Shown here: piece after piece, positions 25,581 through 38,089 of the stretch
How the letters are laid out: each line of letters begins with the position of its first letter
Position numbering within the stretch: the stretch's first letter is position 1
Assembly: GCF_963576545.1 (NCBI RefSeq)
Contig: NC_083638.1
Location: 6,560,659-6,624,658, forward strand
From: Limanda limanda
Taxonomy: Eukaryota > Chordata > Actinopteri > Pleuronectiformes > Pleuronectidae
DNA length: 64,000 nt
Reading direction: 5' to 3'
Program-made: the position numbers and the translations under genes
The notes under the pieces: model-generated
Told to the model about the DNA's origin: nothing
The model's database searches: none
Seen by the model: only the letters and a program-made list of their open reading frames with translations

Positions 25581-27851
25581 CACGCTACCCTGTGGCTTTG
25601 TTCCTTTATTGCACCGAACTGAGCTCTTACCCTCGTCCCCTGATGGGAAATGCTTTTATATGAAGTACATATAAGGTACAACCCACTATATCAGCAAGCA
25701 GGGCTCAGCATGGATTTAGGAATGGTTGGATATTTGTTGCTGTGTATCAACCACCCACAAAATGTGTTTTCACCAAGTACACCAGCGTCTGTGGGCAGGG
25801 GTTATGTCAAGACTCCCTGGTTGTTTGTAGAGGGACAGGAAAGGCAGCTGGTGCAGAAAGTATGTAATAATAACTAAGATAGATGCTTCAATGTATCATT
25901 CAAAGGCACTGCTGCAGGAGCTGAATTAGGTCTCCACTCAGTGTCCGAGGATCCTGCTGTATTTATTTATTTTACATAATTGAAGCTGTTGTTTGCTGAT
26001 ACGTTTGGCACCGAATCGGCTGAGTTCAGTTGTTCCATTAGCGTCGGATGATGGTAAAAAGCTCATTGTTGAAAGATGTATGCTGAGCTGGAATCTCATT
26101 TCTCTTTAGATAGGAGCAGGGTGTGGACGTGGGATAGGATGCAGTGATGTGATGTGTGTACTGGAGTTTGGATTATGTGTAAGTGCGTGTTCTGGAACAA
26201 GTGTTCGAGGTGTTGAAACTCTACTGTATCTGAATCTGCATGATTTAGATATACATCAGATCTATTTAGATTATTAGCTGCTCTCTAACTGAAAGTCCTT
26301 TAAATTAAATTTGGGATTATGAAATGTGTGGTACAGTGTGGAGGGCATTTTGAACGTAGCTTCTACAGTGCAGCTTTAGATCTAAGCAGGTACTTCCAGT
26401 ATAAACAAAACTTAAATTAAATAAAAACAAAGTACAAGTTGTATTTTGTAGTAAAGTAAAAGAAAGGTGCTTATGTGTACAGGTGGAAACTTAATTGGTC
26501 CTGAGGGAATTTGAGGGTTGTAACCATGATGGTGTAGCAAACAAAGGGAAGATGATATAATACCAGGATTTGTACTTTGCTTGTGACCTTAATACCATTT
26601 CCATATTGACCTCACAAAAATTTGCAGAATCAAAATGGATTAAGTACTAATGAAACACATAGTAGGTCAAAATTCAAGGCGGTGAGAATTAGTAAACCGA
26701 AATTAAAAGGTATTGAACAAAATCCAATAATCTTACATCGATTTTGTTTTTTAAACATGAGGTCTGAACTCATTAAGTCCGCGAGCCTGAAATTGATTGA
26801 CAAAGATCACAAATAGGTTGAAATAAAAACTTTTCAGCTCATATTAAGTTTGAAAGAAAGCGATGGTGCTGCACAGGGCTGAGGACATTCTGTGCGATTC
26901 CCTCACCTACACCATCCGGATGTTCGGTGCAGATTCAATCACACATTTGGGAACACACAAATTACACCCGGTCCTTGTCTAGTCACATACTTGCATGAGA
27001 ATGAGATCTCATCTCCTCGGTGGCGGCACCTTGTTTGAAATACAGCTGCAACCTTTTGGTCGAGCGGTGGCATTGCTGTAAATCACAAAGCCCCTGAAAA
27101 CTGACATGAGACCAAGAGCAGCCTCTGTCTAACACGATGATGGCAAAGAATATAAAGAGTCTCTGGAGGTGGAGCACTGGGGGATTCGGTTTGATGCTTA
27201 TTCTTTCATCATCGGTGCATTTATTGTGAAAAAGCTTTTTTTGTGTCTGATGCTTGATACTTCACATGTTATATATATTTAAATGGGATGTAGAGGGCTT
27301 CAAAATACAGACTTTCAAGTGTTTCATGTTTCCTTAATGCTCTCTAGTATCTATTGAAAAACCCAAACCTGGACATGTTGTCAGATAAATAATGAGGTTT
27401 GCTGAGATGTTGCTGTTCCTTTATTCTAGTATTATTCATTGTAGAGATTCAACATGTTCAGTCCCTTTTATCCTTGATTATTCCTTGTTTGGTCTCTTTG
27501 GTCATAGACTCATCTCTCCAAGTGAGTGCCATGCGTCTAGATATCACTCAAACTAATTTGACATAATGTAGGAAGACACATCCTGCCTCCATTGGGGCTG
27601 AAATAATGAGCAGCAAATAGAACTTTCTGGTCTAGTGAATCACGCAGGTTGGAGTGATCAGACTCACGTCACCGCCCGTTGTCCAGATTCACAACTGACA
27701 CACCTTAAATGTAATAGTAATCAGAAGAAATGAGCCTTTTCCCATCTGTCTACATTCTGGGGGAAGCAATATGTCTCAGCACCTGGTCAGCAGATTGTTT
27801 CTCAATAAATGGAGCAATGATTATCTTTCAGTTTCCCGGATCTGAGTCCTC
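25581..27851. other. non-coding stretch
   Basis: Nothing recognised on either strand. Confidence 0.5.
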
Positions 27852-27980
27852 GTGTAGAACAGGGGTTCCCAAACTTTTCAGCCTGCGACCCCCAAAATAA
27901 CGGTGCCAGAGACTGGGGACCCCGAACGACACTGGAGGTGGTTTATAATGTTGCGCACAGCCACGCACATGCACTATGCC

Positions 27981-28019
<39 letters not shown>
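27981..28019 (+). repeat. (TGCG)n microsatellite inside the hAT element
   Basis: About ten tetranucleotides. Confidence 0.92.
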
Positions 28020-28417
28020 ATGCTTGTGCATGTCTGCTCAGGTAGCCTCTCCTTCTCCGCTAGCCTGTCCTGTTCCTGTGGCCTCCTCGATTTGGTTGGT
28101 ATTAACCAACGTTTCATTGTGACTGTCAATAATTTTCAGCTGCTTTCCAAAAGAGTTTTGGCCAGCTACCGTGTGACTGGTGCTGCTGTAAATTTAACTG
28201 TTGCTAACCTGTGTCGTAAGATAAAAAAAGGAAATGTTTTTTTTTTGTGGAGGAAAAAAAGGGGAGAAAAAAGAAAAAAACTGATGGGAAATGTGTAAGC
28301 TATTTTATTTAGTGACTCTTATTTTGAAGAGGGGTTTTACTGGAAGGATGTGCTGTACTAAACGGCTGCTATGTCTATGTGTCTTCTTTAGGCTGAGGCC
28401 CTATTCAATACAACCAT

Positions 28418-28418
<1 letters not shown>

Positions 28419-28450
<32 letters not shown>

Positions 28451-28477
28451 AAAAAAAAAAATTGTATTTTTTTTTTG
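28419..28477 (+). repeat. poly(T)-TATATA-poly(A) tract
   Basis: About 24 T, then a short ATATA, about 15 A, and a further T run. The tract is self-complementary and lies near the right end of the hAT element. Confidence 0.85.
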
Positions 28478-28542
28478 GAATGCATTTCGCGACCCCACCT
28501 CTGTGTCTCGCGACCCCCACTTTGGGAACCCCTGGTGTAGAA

Positions 28543-31500
28543 GGTGTGAAGTCTTGTGGTGCACTTGCACTGGACCTCAGACTCGGGCACCAAAACATCT
28601 TCAAATGCGCTTTCTTTAATTGTTGTTGAGAACAAATATTTTTAATTAATCACATTTAACAGACAAATGTTTTAAGAAGGTATAAGAAAAGAGAGACTGT
28701 ATATTGGAGATTTCCCGCATTTGAAAACTTGGATTGATTGTTTATCTTCTAGGAGATTGTGTAAGGAATTGTTCACCATATGTCAACATGAAAATAGGAG
28801 CTATTTTGATGGATGGGTACAAGCTGGATTTGTTACCAGTAACTTGTTCCAGTACTTACTGTCAGGCTACTATAGCAAATTCTCATTTTATAACTGCACT
28901 CACATGTTGCACCCGAGCTTCATGGGTTAACATCCCACAAAGGATCACTCTCTGAGCTCTGTTCAGGCATTAACGTATTAAATGGGTGTAGTTTAGTTTG
29001 GAAGTTTTTCATCTGGGGAATTTAAATGATTCCTTTAGGGACACAGGGATGTAATTGGAAACAATGACTTAATAATTAATTCATTTAACAGTGTGCGATT
29101 TAATATTCACCAGAAATATCCGCAACAGGATTCTGCAAATCCAAGTCTTTGTCTGCAGCTGGTTCAGACAATGCCGCATTCTTGGAACGCTGGAGCAGAG
29201 GCAGGTGCTGCAGCACTTTGGATGAAAGCTAGAACAGTATAGCTCCTTGTTTCCATGGCAACCCATTGAGTGTGTGAGTGAGAAGGAGGGTGCCACGGTG
29301 AAGATGCTCGAGGTGAGTTCATGATGCAAAATGATTTGACCGAGTAATATTCTTGTGTACGTATCCCGGGCTGGTGAAGCGGCACCTCCAAAAGGTCTGC
29401 GCTGGATTTGTTGGCCTCCACCTCTTTATGTGGCCCACATGTTGTTCTCTAAACTAAAAGCGGAGGCTGACAACTGCTCATGGAACATTCAAGGTGGGAG
29501 ACTCACATGTCAGATGAGGATATCTTCATTTTTTTCTTCCCTTCCTCATTATTTTAGAAAGAGGAAGTTCTTTGATCTGTGAGGAAAAACCTCCAGAGAG
29601 TTCTGTGTTCATGGGATGAATAATATATCTAAACTTATAGTAGCTTCTGAATCTCAGAAGGTTTCCTTAGAACTTGCATTATCTGCTTTGACCTCGATAA
29701 AACCAACACAGATTGATTGTTGCATATTTACCTTTAAGTGTAAACCTCTGACCTACACATGCACAATGTAAACATCCTTTTCCCTTAATTTAAGATTCTT
29801 AGAGAAACCATTGAAGACGACTCCCAGTTACAAAGATAAGATTAAACCACGGAACATACAAATAAACAATTAAAAACCTTGAATTCTCAACTTGTTCTAC
29901 GACTGTGTTTCCAGCAGTTTCCCTGCTGACCCACAAACTGCACTGCATGTTATAGTTATATAAAAGTATATAAGGTCTGTTGGGTTAAGTTTTAAAACCT
30001 CTATTCATGCCTTTCAGATAATTATTGCTGATGCCCAGATCAAATACCCAAGAAGCAGCAGCTTCATCATCTCTATTTGAGCAGATTTCATGTATTAGGG
30101 TTGGTTTTGTGTGATCTTAAAGACTTGGCCCTGTGGGATCAATAATTAATTGTGTTAAATTAAGGTTGTCGCACACTGTTGCTTGGACACAGTCCGTTAA
30201 GGTCACCACACTTTGAAATTAGCTGAGCCAATTTATTCATGGAGGAGGGATCGTTGGATGTGTTTGGATTATAATACCATACATTTTTGAAATAGTAGCA
30301 GCAGGATACAATAACTTTAACAGCTTTTAGCTAGCTCTGGCTTACACTACACTCTCAAAAATGATCTGAGTGAAAATATTATACTTTAAAGACATGGAAT
30401 CAGAGGAGTAAATAGCTTTGCATACTTGCCTGTGCCTGATTGAGCACTTTCAGCAGGATAAGAGGCATTTCAGATACTGGCAACAGATCATCTCCACTGA
30501 GAACCAGGGTTTTATGTAAAATGTTTTTTTCTATGGACTGATTATCAGGCGAAGCACATGTCAAATGAAAGTGAAGGTTAGACAAGGAGAAGCTGCATTA
30601 CGATCCTTTCTCAAAGAAAAAACGAGTGGAGGAAGAAGGAAAAGAAGAGCGAGGGACGCTGTACGTGATGGAAAAGGTTGCACACGTTGGAAGGACGGTA
30701 AAGAAACTTGATTGGGTGAAGATTGTCTTGTTAAAACGAAGGAGTGATCCCAGGATAATCTAAATTTCTAAATTTGCTATTTTGCTTTGACAACCAATTG
30801 CCTGAAAACACAATGACCTGGATGACTGAGAATCTTCAAAGATATGAAACAACCGCACGTGTGTTTCAATGGTCTATATTTCTGAGATAAGGGATATTTT
30901 GTTCCCACTCATTTATCACTTGATTGTCTGTGATGTTCAGATAATGAAATTTCCAAAATGGTGCATTTCAAAGGGTTGATTTAAATGCAAATAAGCAGGA
31001 TGATTAAACGCCTCCTGAATATTTTCAGCTTCAATAAAGAGAACTCGATAAACAACCGTTTGAATAGTTCCACATTCCTCAGGTAAACAATCCTCCTTTT
31101 TAATTTAGTGGTCATAAACTCCGATGGTTAAAAACCAAACCCTCGTGCCGATCGACTGTCAGACACCAACAGCTTGTCCTTCAAGGATCACTGAAGTGCT
31201 GCTGCTGCATCATCCTTCAAGCTTCCCCAGAATCATGCAGCTCTCCCTCAGCTTTTAAATTAGAGCATGGCACATTAAACGCAGTTTTGTTTCCACTCCT
31301 GTTGTTGTTTCTGCTAATGCAACACAACAAATGCCCGCACTCACTGCTAGGGAACAATAAAACTTGGTTTCTAGACATAAATGTGCAGCCGGATGTACCA
31401 ACAGCAGGCTGTGTCCATGGAGTTGTTTTAAAAAGCTTCTGGATTTGCTGTGGGAAAGAGACCAAAGTACTTCAAAAGTCCATCTGGAGGCAAACATAGC

Positions 31501-32097
31501 AGATGCTAATGTTTTGCACTGGCATTTACATATGAAAATGTTATCCCAAGGCCAGATTTAGCCATCATGCAGGCATTACTGTCTGAGTGTGTGAACTAAG
31601 GTCAAAGAATTTAGTTGGCTAGAACACAATGAGGTGTGCTGGTAAAAGAATGGCTGCCTTCCTTTAGGAAAAACATTGGAGATTAGGAAAATAACAGATG
31701 AAAGGGTAAAGTAAACACTTGATTCTGTCACACTTCTATCCCTGGGTCTGTTTTCTCTGTTTTCTCTTGAATAACAGGAATATTGTGGGTTTCTCACACT
31801 TCCGCCCACTCCCATTACCGGATGTGTGTTATGTTCTTGTGGATGTTTATGACTCTACCTGCCGGCCGTGTAGTGCTGGCAACTACTGCTCATTCCTCAC
31901 AAACACACAGAAGACTACAGGGCTGCAGGAGCAGAAGCTGCAGCATGAGGCCTTCTACTACAGGTGATGTCAAGCTGGTGGCAGACTCCACTCCACTCTG
32001 CAACAGCTTTTCTTTCCTGGCGTCAGTATGAAACAAACGAGTTTCCTCAAGTCAGGGGAAATTGGACAACTACGCGCCCTCGGTCTCTATTACAGGA
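28543..32097. other. non-coding stretch
   Basis: No gene recognised. Overlapping 60-82-codon frames around 31.2-32.0 kb run in several phases and look random. Confidence 0.5.
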
Positions 32098-32300
32098 CAG
32101 GGCCGGATCTAGACTTCTCAGATTGGAACAATTAGAAATTTGGGGTTGGCACCTTTTCACATTTAGTGTTGAGAGTTTTTCCAAGTTTTAAAAGACGGGT
32201 AACAATAGGAAATTCAATCAAGCTGTGGTATATTAATAATAATAATACATTTTTTTGCATTTGCTATTCACAAACTAGCACCACAAAACTTTTTAACGTG
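32098..32300 (+). mobile_element. hAT-type end fragment (CAGGGCCGGATCTAGAC)
   Basis: The first 17 bases differ by one from the left terminus of the complete element at 34279 (CAGGGCCGGGTCTAGAC). No matching right end or target duplication was found, so this is a truncated relic. The right limit is arbitrary. Confidence 0.4.
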
Positions 32301-33069
32301 GTAGCATGTATAAGCAGGTGATGAGGACAAGTCAGGAAGCTGTGAACAGACGACGCTGCAATTAAACACACAACACTGGAGATTAACTTTAACAATTCAG
32401 CTGTAATTAATTTAAAACATGTTCCAAAAGTATAGTTCAATAGATGGTATGCTTTGGTAAATGAACGAACTGTGAACACCTGGAGACTTTGGCTTGGTTC
32501 GCCCTCTGTGTAGTGTTTGTTTTTCTGACAGCACCTGAAGATCAAGTCAGATACAAGAAATTAGGAAATCAGGAAATTCTGATGGGGGGATTGAAATAAA
32601 CGTGATTGGCAAATTCAAATGGGACAGAATTAAGTTGACCAATTAGGTGGGCTGAAATCACAGCGCCCCCTGATGGCAACAGGAAATGTCTTGTTTTTGG
32701 AACATCTTACACTTGGCAGTATTCCTCCTCATCACTGACTGCAACCATGACAAACTGTGTCAAAAGTGTGTCAAGACATTGATAATGGCATAAGATTAGT
32801 GTGACTTTTCGTCAAACGCCATATTAGTGGCGTGGTGTTGGGGGAGAGGCCCCAGTTTTCAACAATGGGTCATAAAGCTTGAGACTAGCCTAGGGAAACC
32901 CCTCACATAAAATTCCAGCATGGAGATCTTATCTACATGTGAGAGAAAATCACTTCCTGGGTCCCCCACTGTAAGCCGCTCCCTGAGACCCAAATCCTGA
33001 CCTTCAATTGGCTGATAGCCCCCCCTGACCCTTGACCCCTCCTCCAGGGGGCCGGTACCTTTCAGGTGG

Positions 33070-33077
33070 TATAAAAG
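33070..33077 (+). promoter_or_regulatory. TATA box of the LTR-like block
   Basis: TATAAAAG follows a GC-rich stretch and precedes 'ttctgacctcacagaaatc'. Confidence 0.5.
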
Positions 33078-34106
33078 TTCTGACCTCACAGAAATCATCC
33101 TCTTTTCACTCAGATGCCCAAGCGACAACAAGACCCCTAGGGGTTTTACTAGTTAACTCGGTATTTTTAAGAGACTCTTTTTCACTCCAGCACAGATGTC
33201 CCCACCAGGCCCTCCGGGTCTGACCAGAGGTTCCCGTTGCTTAAGGAGGCAATAAGATGTTTGTTTCAATTCATTTCATTCATTTATTCTTTTATCTTAG
33301 TCGACGTTTTTATTTTGAAAAGGACTTTTGCTGTTTTAACTTGGAAAGACCAAACAGGAAATTGCTCGCTGGACGATCTCAGACTGTTTCATTTTCCCCA
33401 CGGACTTTACTTTTGTTTTTCCAGCTTCAAACCAGCCGTCCCCTGCAGAAGCGCGAGATTCATTCCGCTGAGGAGCACGAGCTCCACATCCCTGAAGAAG
33501 AAGGACGACGTCCATCCCGTCACGGAGCAGGAGCGATTCGCTCCCTTTTCCGGTCCAGCGGCCGAGCTCCGGAGCTCCGCTCGAGTGACCACGTGATTTC
33601 ACTGGCCCCCGACACATTCGCGCCGAGGCGCAGGCACACCGCGAGGGTTATACAGTAAGAGACTTATGTTGTCTGGGCAGATGTTAGTTTAATACGTAGC
33701 GTATTGTTTAATACTTGAGTGTATTTTTGTTTGTGGAACCTCCGTGTTCCATTGTTTTAGCCGGCTACTCCGAGCCGGCCACTTCCGGTTTCCGGTTTAA
33801 CGGCAATGTTTTGTGTTACGGTGAATAGGGCCGCGAGGAAAGCTTCCGGCCGCGCTGTTAACGTCTGTGTGAGTCTGCAGTGATTTTACCGATCAGAACC
33901 TCAGCCCACAACGTTCGCCTGAGGGCTGAGGGTTGGAACCACTGTTAACTTATCTATGGCATATTTTTAAGAGCTTCGTTCTCTCCTTGCATGTTTCTCT
34001 CTCTCTCCCTCGCGACCGACCGACCTATACACCCGTTCCGATCTGTATTTAGAATACAGTTCATGTAACATAGTTAAATATATATTTAAAGGGCCTGAGC
34101 GCATCT

Positions 34107-34569
34107 GGCCGCCATTTTGAAGCCAAAACTAAGCTAGAACAAAGAACCCTTTTGTTCTGCCTCCTCCTTGTGTCTCACGCGTGGTCCGGCGGCCATTGGA
34201 GATTATTCATCTCTAGACCCGCCCTCCATTCTGGCTCTAAATTCATAACGGCTCCGCCATCTTGTTTTGTAGGCACAACAGGGCCGGGTCTAGACAGGCA
34301 TGTACGAGGGGGCAGCCACAAATCTTGAGGGGGCATTGTGCTTTATTATATTATTATTATTATAAATTGGGATTTAGTTTGAGGGGGCACAACATTTATT
34401 TGAGGGGGCCAGGCCTTCAAATAAATGTTGGGTTAATGTTGGGTAAATGTTGGGTTTGTGCCTCAGGCCCTGAGGCACAACCATTTTGAGAGTTTTTAGG
34501 CCTTGATTCCACGAATCATGATCGGCCGCCATCTTAGATGTGACGTGACTGCGTCATCGCCACGCCCCC
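34107..34569. promoter_or_regulatory. cluster of YY1-like sites with CRE and GC boxes
   Basis: GCCGCCATTTTG (34108-34119), GGCGGCCATTGG (34188-34199), CTCCGCCATCTTG (34252-34264) and GGCCGCCATCTTAG (34523-34536) fit the GCCATNTT core. TGACGTGACTGCGTCAT (34541-34556) holds two CRE/AP-1-like half palindromes, and CACGCCCC follows at 34561. Function is inferred from motif density only. Confidence 0.45.
34279..34472. mobile_element. nested non-autonomous hAT-type element (194 bp)
   Basis: It starts CAGGGCCGGGTC and ends CTCAGGCCCTG, giving a CAGGGCC inverted terminus. It is bounded by the perfect 8-bp direct repeat AGGCACAA (34271-34278 and 34473-34480). The interior is non-coding, with a TTATTA-rich tract and short TGTTGGGT repeats. 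It is inserted inside the LTR-like block. The right end also forms a palindrome with the flank. Confidence 0.8.
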
Positions 34570-34794
<225 letters not shown>

Positions 34795-34867
34795 ACAGAG
34801 ACACATTGATAGACACAGACAGATACACACACGCAGAGAGACACATAGATGCATACATGTGTGTTCT

Positions 34868-35145
34868 AAATTGTGATAAGCTGCTGCCGTTGTTATCTTT
34901 GAAATATGGGAGTTTGTTAAAATGATGAATCATTAAATAGCATTAACTTTATTTCACATACATACACATAGACACACACCCACAGAGAGACACTTTGACA
35001 CAGACACACACACACACAGACAGACATACATTGGTAGACCGCAGTTTTACATGTATTTTCTGAATTGTGATAAGTGCTGCTGCTGTGTTTATCTTTGAAA
35101 TATTGGAGTCTGTTAAAATGATGAATCATTAAATAAGATTAACGG
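34868..35145 (+). repeat. direct duplication, ~84 bp, offset ~194
   Basis: 'aattgtgataag', 'ttatctttgaaatat' and TTAAAATGATGAATCATTAA occur in the same order at 34868-34950 and 35062-35145. CA-rich DNA lies before each copy. Confidence 0.8.
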
Positions 35146-35517
35146 TATTTCCCCTTTTTAATAAACGCTTTTGTAATTAAAGTATCTGTAGTCTGTGATT
35201 ATTTGTGCATAAGTATGTGAATACAGCTGGGTTATGATTGCCTGTGCTCGAACTTAGAAGCCTTCATTGTTTATTCAATAATCATTAATATTAAAATATT
35301 GAGATTATTAATTTGACATTTATCATTATGAGACTGATAATTATAGTTTGACTCGTTGGTCCCTGTAACCAGGGCGGTGCCCCTCTACGATAAGTTATGG
35401 CCTTATCATTTTTTTTATTATTTTTAATAAATAATCTTTTATTATTTTAATAATCATATTTCATGATTATTAATAATTAGCCAACGTCAAGTCTACTCCT
35501 ATTGCACAACAGTGGCG

Positions 35518-36242
35518 TCAAAGTTCATCAATTTGCCGTTAAACATGAAATTGCTGTAACTTCAGTGTTCATGCTTCAGTCTCCCTCAAAATACTTTTGT
35601 GTAACAACAGCACCCCCCAAAGATATTGATATGGTTTTAAGGAATGGGCGTTACAAAATAACTGACTAGCGCCCCCTAAAGTGCAGCCCCGGCACTAAGA
35701 TTAGCAGACATATGCAAAAATCGATAGGGACATGTGTCTTTTCATGACAAACAAATAAGTCTGATGAACTTGTCCTTGGGCTTTCATTAGATCAACTTCA
35801 AATTTTGTGAATATATCATCTCAACAAGATGGAGAAATAAACTACCTCGGTATATGATTTCATCACATGGTGTGACCGTGGCGAGGTGTGACATTTTGAT
35901 GATTTGTCAAATTTTTTTTTATTTATTATAACTCATCTGTGCATTGTTCTTTCAGCCTCCAACCTCATTCACACATTGTACATATAAAATAACACTTCAA
36001 AGGATTCATTAAGCAAATCATTATTTGTTGTCAGTTTGCTTGAATGTCACAGTGTCAGTGATGTTAGAATCCTTTGATGTCTTAGATGTAAAGTTGAAAG
36101 ATTTATAAGATCTGAAGAGAGAAAAGAGTGTTTTTGACCTGAACAGATCTATAAGTCCAGTATAGAGATAGCGATAGCACCACATACTGCAGGGAGTGAA
36201 CGAGGAAGTGAATCTGTTCTACAGTCACTGGCAGCAGCTGAA
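35518..36242 (+). repeat. diverged dispersed repeat upstream of TRIM
   Basis: AAATTGCTGTAACTTCAGTG at 35548, then 'ctccctcaaa' and 'tgtgtaacaacag', recurs in the same order and orientation at 38197-38266 downstream of the TRIM gene. The rest of the stretch to the start codon is AT-rich. Confidence 0.6.
36102..36109 (+). promoter_or_regulatory. TATA-like motif upstream of TRIM
   Basis: TTTATAAG about 140 bp before the TRIM start codon is a possible core promoter. 'tgttctacag' at 36215-36224 could alternatively be a splice acceptor joining an upstream non-coding exon. Confidence 0.25.
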
Positions 36243-37903
36243 ATGGAGCAGCAAGAAAATCAACTGGACAGAGAAAGATTCTGCTGCTCGATCTGTGTGG
36301 ATCTACTGAAGGATGCGGTGACTACTGGCTGTGGACACAGCTACTGTAAGAGCTGTATTAACACCCACTGGGACAAAGAGGAGGAGAGAGGAAGCTACAG
36401 CTGTCCTCAGTGTAGACAGACCTTCACACCGAGGCCTGTCCTGGAGAAAAACACCATGTTAGCTGCTTCACTGGAGGAGCTGAAGAACACTGGACTCCAA
36501 GCTGCTCCTGCTGATCACTGCTATGCTGGACCTGAAGATGAGGCCTGTGATGTCTGCACTGTGAGAAAACGGAAATCTCTCAAGTCCTGTTTGAATTGTT
36601 TGGCCTCTTATTGTGAGAAACACCTCCAGCCTCATCTTCAGTCAGCTGCATTTAAGAAGCACAAGCTGGTGAAGCTCCAGGAGAACATCTGCTCTTGTCA
36701 CTACGAGGTGAGGGAGATGTTCTGCCGCAGTGATCAGCAGTGTATCTGTTATCTCTGCTCTGTGGAGGAACATAGAGACCAGGACACAGTGTCAGCTGCA
36801 GCAGAAAGGACTGAGAGGCAGAGAGAGCTCGGGCTGAGGAGACAAACAATCCAGCAGAGAGTCCAGGACACAGAGAAAGACGTGAAGCTGCTTCAACAGG
36901 AGGAGGAGGCGGTCAATGGCTCTGCTGATAAAGCAGTGGAGGACAGTGAGGAGATCCTCACTGAGATGATCCATCTGCTGGAGAAAAGAAGCTCTGATGT
37001 GGAGCAGCAGATCAGATCCCAGCAGGAAACTGAAGTGAGTCGAGTCAGAGAGCTTCAGGAGATACTGGAGCAGGAGATCACGGAGCTGAAGAGGAAAGAC
37101 CATGAACTGAAGCAGCTCTCAGACACAGAGGATCACAACCAGTTTCTACACAACTACCCCTCACTGTCACCACTCAGTGGATCTACACACTCATCCAGCA
37201 TCAGGTTCCGTCCTCTGAGGAACTTTGAGGACGTGACAGCAGCTGTGTCACAGGTCAGAGGTCGACTACAGGACATTCTGAGTGAGACAGAGACAAAGAC
37301 TTTACAGATTGTGTCTCGAGTGGATGTTTTACTGCGACAACCAGAGCCAGAGACCAGAGCTGACTTCTTAAAATATTCACAGGAAATCACACTGGATCCA
37401 AACACAGCAAACAGATATCTGTTATTATCTGAGGGAAACAGAAAAGTAACACGTATGAGCCAAGGACAGTATTATTCTGATCACCGAGACAGATTCACTT
37501 ATTGGCCTCAGGTCCTGAGTAGAGAGAGTCTGACTGGCCTTTTTACTGGGAGGTGGAGACGGGGGGGGTAGGAGTTGGTGTAGCAGTCACATACAAGAAT
37601 ATCAGAAGAGCAGGAAACTCACTTCAATATAAATTTGGATTCAATGATAAATCTTGGTCATTTTATTATGAAAGAAACTTTTATGACTTTTATTACAACA
37701 GCAGCGACACTCCAGTGTCAGGTCCTCGATCCTCCAGAGTAGGAGTGTACCTGGATCACAGAGCAGGTGTTCTGTCCTTCTACAGCGTCTCTGACACCAT
37801 GACTCTCCTCCACAGAGTCCAGACCACATTCACTCAGCCGCTCTATGCTGGAGTTAGGTTTTATGATTCTGGATCCACAGCTGAGTTCTGTAAACTCAAA
37901 TAG
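36243..37903 (+). CDS. TRIM16-like protein (RING, B-boxes, coiled coil, PRY-SPRY), frameshifted
   Basis: This is a putative E3 ubiquitin ligase of the tripartite-motif family; fish members are often linked to innate immunity. The first frame runs 442 codons (36243-37571). The RING has C15, C18, C30, H32, C35, C38, C54 and C57, all eight C3HC4 ligands. B-box 1 is around 102-131 (CDVC, CLNC, C124, H127/H131). B-box 2 is around 150-180, with a Gln at 180 where a zinc-binding His is usual. A Glu/Gln/Lys-rich coiled coil spans about 185-295. The PRY part includes LDPNTA at 384-389. The frame then slips by -1 near the T5 run at 37540-37544 and stops at a TAG after a G8 run. The rest of SPRY continues in another frame to TAG at 37901. 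The start ATG has G at -3 and G at +4. There are no introns, as in many fish TRIM16-like genes. It could be a pseudogene or a sequence error. Confidence 0.85.
37541..37903 (+). pseudogene. C-terminal SPRY half in the shifted frame
   Basis: Reading from 37541 gives a Tyr-Trp-Glu-Val-Glu start, the normal opening of the SPRY segment. It continues through VAVTYKNI, NDKSW, SRVGVYLDHRAG, LSFYSV and QPLYAGVRF before the stop, all usual for TRIM SPRY domains. There is no ATG at its beginning, so it cannot be a separate gene. It is the downstream part of the same TRIM gene, offset by one base from the first frame. ATTAAA about 10 bp after the stop is a possible poly(A) signal. Confidence 0.85.
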
Positions 37904-38089
37904 ATTGAGTCATTAAAAGCAATGATTTAGATTCTGTGTGTAAATCTTTAACTTCTTTTGTCTCCATGTTTGTTGATCAAAGTTCGTCGTGGTGATGTTT
38001 CTGCTCCGCACAGACATCAGCTGTTAATCAAACACTGACCTTCCTTTATCACACATATTTAGTTCTCACTTTGTAAAAACAGAAATCTA

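Larger units (their letters stand above)
27860..28534. mobile_element. non-autonomous hAT-type transposon (675 bp)
   Basis: The left end CAGGGGTTCCCAAACTTTTC and the right end (reverse complement CAGGGGTTCCCAAAGTGGGG) form terminal inverted repeats identical over 14 bp. Both sides carry the same 8-bp target duplication GTGTAGAA (27852-27859 and 28535-28542), the length made by hAT transposases. Subterminal GCGACCCC motifs occur at both ends. The interior holds a (TGCG)n tract, a T-rich tract facing an A-rich tract, and no transposase. The perfect duplication and matching ends suggest a fairly recent insertion. Confidence 0.88.

Noticed and set aside
33237..33658. Two overlapping frames of 119 and 133 codons
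   Set aside because: They lie in the CpG-rich part of the LTR-like block in different phases with no recognisable domain. High GC lowers stop frequency.
36652..37405. Minus-strand frames of 65-103 codons
   Set aside because: Antisense shadows of the TRIM coding sequence.
37540..37546. Programmed -1 frameshift site in TRIM
   Set aside because: CCTTTTTA does not fit X XXY YYZ in the zero frame, and TRIM genes are not known to use frameshifting. A base deletion or read error is simpler.
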